NCBI GenBank assembly: GCA_029267645.1 | Contig: JAJUIM010000051.1 | Span: forward strand, 1-9,663 | Reading direction: 5' to 3' | DNA: 9,663 nucleotides | Origin: Microbacterium sp. | GTDB lineage: Bacteria; Actinomycetota; Actinomycetes; Actinomycetales; Microbacteriaceae | In this document: piece after piece, positions 6,490 to 9,663 of the stretch | Position numbering within the stretch: position 1 is the first letter of the stretch | Layout of the letters: each line of letters opens with the position of its first letter | The notes under the pieces: generated by a model | Told to the model about the DNA's origin: nothing | Databases searched by the model: none | Seen by the model: the letters and a program-made list of their open reading frames with translations, nothing else | Made by a program: the position numbers and the translations under genes

Positions 6490-6864
6490 TCAGCGGCCGG
6501 TCGAGTAGGCGGCGGGGAGCGAAAGCGACTGGCCCGCGTCGACGGCCGACGACTGCAGCTGGTTGAGCGAGACGATCTCGGAGACGACCTCGCGCGGGTC
6601 GGCCTGCGGCGCGATGCGCTGCGCGATCGACCACAGGGTCTCGCCCGGCATGACGGTGATCTCGGCGAACGTGCCCGCGGGGGCGCCCGGCTCGTCGGAT
6701 CCGATCGCCGCGCCGCCGCCCAGCAGGACCGCGGCGCCGATCGACGCCGTGACGGGAAGGGCCGCGAGCGCGGCGAGGACGCGGCGTCCGCGACGCGTGA
6801 TCCGCAGACGCGTGCGCGGGGCCATAGTGTGCGGCCCGGCGGCCGCGATGGCGATCGTGCTCAT
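6490..6864 (-). CDS. Membrane-anchored LysM protein, likely SOS-induced cell-division inhibitor
   Basis: This 124-residue protein has a short basic N-terminus ([12 protein letters not shown], 17-28) and a hydrophobic segment at about 29-54 that is a membrane anchor or signal. A single LysM domain follows at about 68-118, with [29 protein letters not shown] and DAGQSLSLP. LysM binds peptidoglycan, so the domain should face outside. No hydrolase domain is present. It is divergent from lexA and has a near-consensus SOS box on its promoter. Size, architecture and position resemble B. subtilis YneA, and position resembles C. glutamicum DivS and M. tuberculosis Rv2719c, which halt division after DNA damage. 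The role here is inferred, not shown. ATG at 6864 has AGAAGG 7 bases upstream. An in-frame start further up (6963) would run through the promoter and is rejected. Confidence 0.85.
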   Translation of the reverse strand: MSTIAIAAAGPHTMAPRTRLRITRRGRRVLAALAALPVTASIGAAVLLGGGAAIGSDEPGAPAGTFAEITVMPGETLWSIAQRIAPQADPREVVSEIVSLNQLQSSAVDAGQSLSLPAAYSTGR

Positions 6865-6890
6865 GAGGAACCTTCTCTCGTCGGTATGTT

Positions 6891-6906
6891 CCGAACCTAT
6901 CTTCGA
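6891..6906. promoter_or_regulatory. LexA-binding SOS box
   Basis: CCGAAC-CTAT-CTTCGA matches the actinobacterial/Bacillus consensus TCGAAC-N4-GTTCGA at 10 of 12 positions. It covers the -10 element of the LysM gene promoter. Further TTCGAA or TCGAAC half-sites lie at 6902-6907, 6910-6915, 6932-6937 and 6966-6971. Confidence 0.7.
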
Positions 6907-6923
6907 ATGTTCGAACGAGTCAA
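6894..6923 (-). promoter_or_regulatory. Promoter of the LysM gene
   Basis: The reverse strand has TTGACT (6918-6923, 5/6 to the -35 consensus), an 18-base spacer, then TAGGTT (6894-6899) as -10. The start would fall near 6887, giving a leader of about 23 bases with the AGAAGG ribosome-binding site. Two TTCGAA sites fill the spacer and the SOS box covers the -10, so LexA binding should block RNA polymerase. Confidence 0.65.
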
Positions 6924-6965
6924 CCCCGGATTTCGAATCTCTTGGGAGAAAAGCGCGCGACACAC

Positions 6966-6981
6966 TCGAACAAAGGTCCCG
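6966..6981. promoter_or_regulatory. Weak candidate second SOS box on the lexA side
   Basis: TCGAAC-AAAG-GTCCCG has a perfect left half-site but only 3 of 6 matches in the right half. It lies about 20 bases upstream of the lexA -10 candidate and could contribute to lexA autoregulation. Confidence 0.25.
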
Positions 6982-7000
6982 AAGATCGCGCCTGCTCGGG

Positions 7001-7006
7001 TAGCGT
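7001..7006 (+). promoter_or_regulatory. Candidate lexA -10 element
   Basis: TAGCGT is the TAGNNT type of actinobacterial -10 hexamer. Initiation about 7 bases on would leave a leader of about 50 bases ending in GAGGAG (7052-7057), 7 bases before the lexA ATG. I see no convincing -35 hexamer. Confidence 0.35.
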
Positions 7007-7064
7007 TCTTCGTGACGCAGCCCACCCCACCAGCGACCACTGACATTCGAAGAGGAGCGAGCGG

Positions 7065-7748
7065 ATGACTCCCGAGAGCACCCCGCAGCCGAGCCTGAAA
7101 GGCCGCCGCCGCAAGAGCCTGAGCGAGAAGCAGCTCGCGATCCTCGAGGTGATCCAGCGCTCGATCCAGGTCAACGGCTATCCGCCGAGCATGCGCGAGA
7201 TCGGCGACGCCGTCGGCCTCAAGTCGCTCTCGAGCGTGACCCACCAGCTGGGCCAGCTCGAGCTGAGCGGTTACCTGCGCCGCGACCCGGGCAAGACGCG
7301 CGCCATGGAGGTCCTCGTCGACCTGCCGGGCTCGTCGACAGAGAACCCCGACGACGCGCTGCCGCCCGTGGGAGACGCCGCCATGGTGCCGCTCGTCGGC
7401 CGCATCGCCGCAGGCACGCCCATCACGGCTGATCAGCAGGTCGAGGAGGTCTTCCCCCTCCCCCGCCAGCTCGTGGGCGGCGGCGAGCTGTTCATGCTCA
7501 AGGTCTCGGGCGAGTCGATGATCGACGCCGCGATCTGCGACGGCGACTGGGTCGTCGTGCGCACGCAGCACACGGCCGAGAACGGCGAGATCGTCGCGGC
7601 GATGCTGGACGGCGAGGCGACCGTCAAGACGTTCCGCAAGCGCGATGGGCACGTGTGGCTGCTGCCCCGCAACACGGCGTACGAGCCCATCCTCGGCGAC
7701 GACGCCGTCGTGCTCGGCAAGGTCGTCGCGGTGCTGCGCGCCGTCTGA
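7065..7748 (+). CDS. lexA: LexA repressor, SOS response regulator (peptidase S24)
   Basis: LexA represses DNA-damage genes and cleaves itself when stimulated by RecA filaments. The 227-residue protein has an N-terminal winged helix (about 17-85: [33 protein letters not shown], with the recognition segment [13 protein letters not shown]). A Pro/Asp-rich linker comes next, then the S24 domain. The cleavage site is Ala116-Gly117 in [10 protein letters not shown]. The catalytic Ser151 (SGESM) and Lys188 (EATVKTF) are 37 residues apart, as in E. coli LexA (119/156). All functional residues are present. ATG at 7065 has GAGGAG 7 bases upstream. It is divergent from the LysM gene across an SOS-box region. 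The downstream S9 peptidase gene begins 26 bases after the stop. Confidence 0.98.
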   Translation: MTPESTPQPSLKGRRRKSLSEKQLAILEVIQRSIQVNGYPPSMREIGDAVGLKSLSSVTHQLGQLELSGYLRRDPGKTRAMEVLVDLPGSSTENPDDALPPVGDAAMVPLVGRIAAGTPITADQQVEEVFPLPRQLVGGGELFMLKVSGESMIDAAICDGDWVVVRTQHTAENGEIVAAMLDGEATVKTFRKRDGHVWLLPRNTAYEPILGDDAVVLGKVVAVLRAV

Positions 7749-7761
7749 GCGCGCTCTGGCA

Positions 7762-7774
7762 TAGCGTGGGGGTC
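7762..7774 (+). promoter_or_regulatory. Predicted leaderless promoter of the S9 peptidase gene
   Basis: TAGCGT-GGGGGTC lies directly before the ATG at 7775, so a -10 hexamer ends 7 bases before the start codon. Transcription should begin at or very near the ATG. This gives the peptidase gene its own promoter only 14 bases after the lexA stop. Confidence 0.5.
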
Positions 7775-9663
7775 ATGGATCCCCAGCAGCGCCTCGCCTA
7801 CGGCACCTGGCCGTCTCCGATCCGCCCCGAGGACATGCCGACGGGCTCCCTTCGCCTCGGCCAGGCCCGCTACGTGGGCGACCAGGTGTGGTGGACCGAG
7901 TCGGTTCCCGCCGAGAAGGGGCGCACGGCGCTCGTCCGCGCGGGACACGAGGCGCCGATCCTCCCCGCCCCTTGGAGCGTGCGCTCGCGCGTGCACGAGT
8001 ACGGCGGCGGCGCGTGGACCGTGCTCGACGGCGAGCGCTTCGCCTTCGTCGAGCAGCGCGACCAGCGCGTCTACCTCGGTGAGCCCGGCGCGGATCCTCG
8101 CCCGCTCACGCCCGCCGACGACGCGCTCGCGCACGGCGACCTCGTGTGGGCGGAGGGCGCCCTGTGGGCCGTGCAGGAGGCGCACGGCGCGCCGCACACG
8201 ACGCCGCGACGCGCGATCGTGCGGATCCCCGTCGACGGTTCTGGCGCGGACGACGCCGGGGCGATCACGCGCGTCGTCGAGGGCAGCGACTTCCTCGCCT
8301 ACCCCTCCCCGCGCGGCGACCGCATCGCGTGGATCGCGTGGGACCACCCCGACATGCCCTGGGACGCCGCGGAGCTGCGCGTCGGCCTGCTGTCGGCCGA
8401 CGGCACGGTGTCCGAGTGGACGCGCGTCGCGGGCGGCAGGGCCGCCTCCCGCCGCCAGAACGTCGCGGCCCTGCAGCCGGAGTGGACGGGCGACGACGAA
8501 CTGCTCTTCACGCAGGATCCGCCCACGACAGCCGCGCGCGCGGACCGCTCGTGGACATCGCGCTGGAACCTCTTCCGCGTGCGCTTCGACGACGGCCTCG
8601 CGCACGGCGCGGGCGAGCCCGTCTACGCCGTCGACGGCGACACCGGCGGCCCCCTGTGGAACCTCGGCGCCCGCTGGTTCGCGCCGCTCGACGACGGCAA
8701 CGTCATCGCGGTCGTGACGAACGGCCGTTCGAGGCTCATCCTCGTCGACCCCGTCTCGGGCAGCGTCGCCGAGCTCGAGACGCCGCTCTCGGGCGACGTG
8801 CAGGTGCAGGACGTGCGCGGGCGCCGCGCGCTGCTGACGGGCGCAGGCGCAACCGTGCCGGGCGGGCTGTGGGAGCTCGACGTCTCGGCCCGATCGCTCA
8901 CGCCGCTGCGCGGCGGCGAGACCGACCCCGACTCGGTCATCGACGCGGTCGCCGAGCCCATGACGTTCCCGGGCCCGCTCGGCCCGGTGCACACGTTCTA
9001 CTACGCGCCCCGCAACGGCGACCTCACGGGCCTCGCAGGCGAGCTGCCGCCCGTGCTCGTGCTCGTGCACGGCGGGCCCACGGGGCACGTCACGGGCGAC
9101 CTGTCGCAGACCGCCGCGTTCTACACGAGCCGCGGCATCGGCGTGCTCGACGTCAACTACGGCGGCTCGTCTGGCTACGGCCGTGCCTATCGCGAGCGGC
9201 TCAACGGCGCGTGGGGCATCGCCGACGTGCAGGACGTCGCGGCGGCGGTGCGCGGCCTCGTCTCGGCGGGCCTCGCGGATCCCGATCGCGTCGCTGTCAA
9301 GGGCGGATCCGCGGGCGGCTGGACCGTGCTCTGCGCGCTCGCCGACACCGACGTCTTCGCCGCCGGCATCAGCCGCTACGGCGTGGCCGACCTGCGCATG
9401 CTGCTCGCCGAGACGCACGACTTCGAGGCCCGCTACTTCGACACGCTCGTCGGCCCGTGGCCCGAGTCGGAGCAGGACTACATCGAGCGCTCGCCGCTCT
9501 CGCGCCCCGAGACGCTCACGACGCCGCTGCTCATCCTGCAGGGATCCGACGACCCCGTCGTGCCGCCCTCACAGTCGGAGGCGCTCCGCGACGCCCTCGC
9601 CGCCAACGGCGTGCCGCACGCCTACCTGCTGTTCGAGGGCGAGGGCCACGGCTTCCGCCAGGC
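7775..9663 (+). CDS. S9-family serine peptidase (prolyl oligopeptidase/acylaminoacyl peptidase type), C-terminus cut
   Basis: The frame is open from ATG 7775 to the window edge, giving 629 residues. From about residue 25 to 400 lies a beta-rich region with recurring DG turns (for example WTVLDGERFAFVEQRDQRVYL and YPSPRGDRIAWIAWD) that fits the S9 beta-propeller. From about 410 onward is the alpha/beta hydrolase. VLVLVHGGPTGH supplies the oxyanion region, NYGGSSGYGRAYRERLNGAWG is typical of S9C enzymes, and GGSAGGW (510-516) carries nucleophile Ser512. LQGSDDPVVP carries the catalytic Asp (592 or 593), and EGHGF carries His625. Only a short C-terminal helix should be missing. There is no signal peptide, so it is likely cytoplasmic and acts on short or N-acylated peptides. 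The exact specificity is unknown. A functional link to lexA is not implied. Confidence 0.92.
   Translation, partial: MDPQQRLAYGTWPSPIRPEDMPTGSLRLGQARYVGDQVWWTESVPAEKGRTALVRAGHEAPILPAPWSVRSRVHEYGGGAWTVLDGERFAFVEQRDQRVYLGEPGADPRPLTPADDALAHGDLVWAEGALWAVQEAHGAPHTTPRRAIVRIPVDGSGADDAGAITRVVEGSDFLAYPSPRGDRIAWIAWDHPDMPWDAAELRVGLLSADGTVSEWTRVAGGRAASRRQNVAALQPEWTGDDELLFTQDPPTTAARADRSWTSRWNLFRVRFDDGLAHGAGEPVYAVDGDTGGPLWNLGARWFAPLDDGNVIAVVTNGRSRLILVDPVSGSVAELETPLSGDVQVQDVRGRRALLTGAGATVPGGLWELDVSARSLTPLRGGETDPDSVIDAVAEPMTFPGPLGPVHTFYYAPRNGDLTGLAGELPPVLVLVHGGPTGHVTGDLSQTAAFYTSRGIGVLDVNYGGSSGYGRAYRERLNGAWGIADVQDVAAAVRGLVSAGLADPDRVAVKGGSAGGWTVLCALADTDVFAAGISRYGVADLRMLLAETHDFEARYFDTLVGPWPESEQDYIERSPLSRPETLTTPLLILQGSDDPVVPPSQSEALRDALAANGVPHAYLLFEGEGHGFRQ

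Noticed and set aside
4766..6634. A long N-terminal extension of HisH, since its frame stays open to 6634
   Set aside because: The extension runs antiparallel in frame to real HisB and HisC coding and is repetitive Arg-rich. HisH begins naturally at 4765 with the TGATG overlap and normal family length.
6865..6963. Upstream start of the LysM protein at 6963
   Set aside because: It would translate through the promoter and SOS box. The ATG at 6864 has a good Shine-Dalgarno sequence and is followed by the membrane segment.
4867..7068. A 733-codon open frame on the plus strand opposite hisB, hisC and the LysM gene
   Set aside because: It is antisense to recognised genes, gives Arg/Val/Glu-rich low-complexity protein with no motif, and is explained by third-position GC bias suppressing stop codons.
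7433..9418. A 661-codon open frame on the minus strand opposite lexA and the S9 peptidase gene
   Set aside because: It is a shadow of two well-supported genes. The translation is Arg/Ala/Gly-rich with no recognisable domain.
1..9663. Search for a mobile element, CRISPR array, tRNA, toxin-antitoxin pair or defence cassette
   Set aside because: I saw no transposase, integrase, repeat-spacer structure, tRNA-like cloverleaf or composition shift. Every sizeable interval is covered by a conserved chromosomal gene.

Overview
The window comes from a high-GC (about 70%) Gram-positive actinobacterium. The gene order lexA / LysM protein / hisC-hisB-hisH-priA / sseB-like / DUF1844 / infC-rpmI-rplT, the PriA-type isomerase and the TAGNNT-type -10 hexamers all point to Actinobacteria. 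From my memory of synteny (not checked) the family Microbacteriaceae fits best. There is no sign of a plasmid, phage, transposon, CRISPR array, tRNA or rRNA. This is chromosomal housekeeping DNA, and I do not see a clearly novel multi-gene system. The interest lies in start codons and regulatory DNA.

Layout. (1) 1-340, minus: the N-terminal part of a family 2 glycosyltransferase, cut by the window edge. (2) 433-1786, minus: the translation operon infC-rpmI-rplT, closed by a strong hairpin terminator. Conservation of the IF3 N-terminus and an in-frame stop place the infC start at an AUC codon with a good Shine-Dalgarno sequence. (3) 1787-2059: a 273-base divergent spacer holding a candidate infC promoter and structured leader. 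(4) 2060-2482, plus: a DUF1844 protein, meeting the next gene tail to tail with 3 bases between the stop codons. (5) 2486-6462, minus: a histidine cluster read hisC-hisB-hisH-priA followed by an SseB-family gene. Genes are overlapping or tightly spaced, except for a structured 83-base gap before priA. (6) 6490-6864, minus: a small membrane-anchored LysM protein. (7) 7065-7748, plus: the SOS repressor gene lexA, divergent from the LysM gene across a 200-base spacer rich in TTCGAA half-sites. (8) 7775-9663, plus: an S9-family serine peptidase, cut at its C-terminus with the catalytic triad visible.

How the parts work together. LexA probably represses the LysM gene through a 10/12-match SOS box lying on its -10 element. 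This matches the arrangement of known SOS-induced cell-division inhibitors beside lexA (B. subtilis yneA, C. glutamicum divS, M. tuberculosis Rv2719c). The his genes encode four histidine steps, and PriA probably also serves tryptophan synthesis. hisG, hisD, hisF, hisI and hisE are not in the window. hisC and the S9 peptidase gene share a nearly identical TAGC(A/G)T-GGGGGT(C)-start arrangement that predicts leaderless transcripts. The infC operon supplies IF3, L35 and L20, and its AUC start is the kind of codon that lets IF3 limit its own synthesis.
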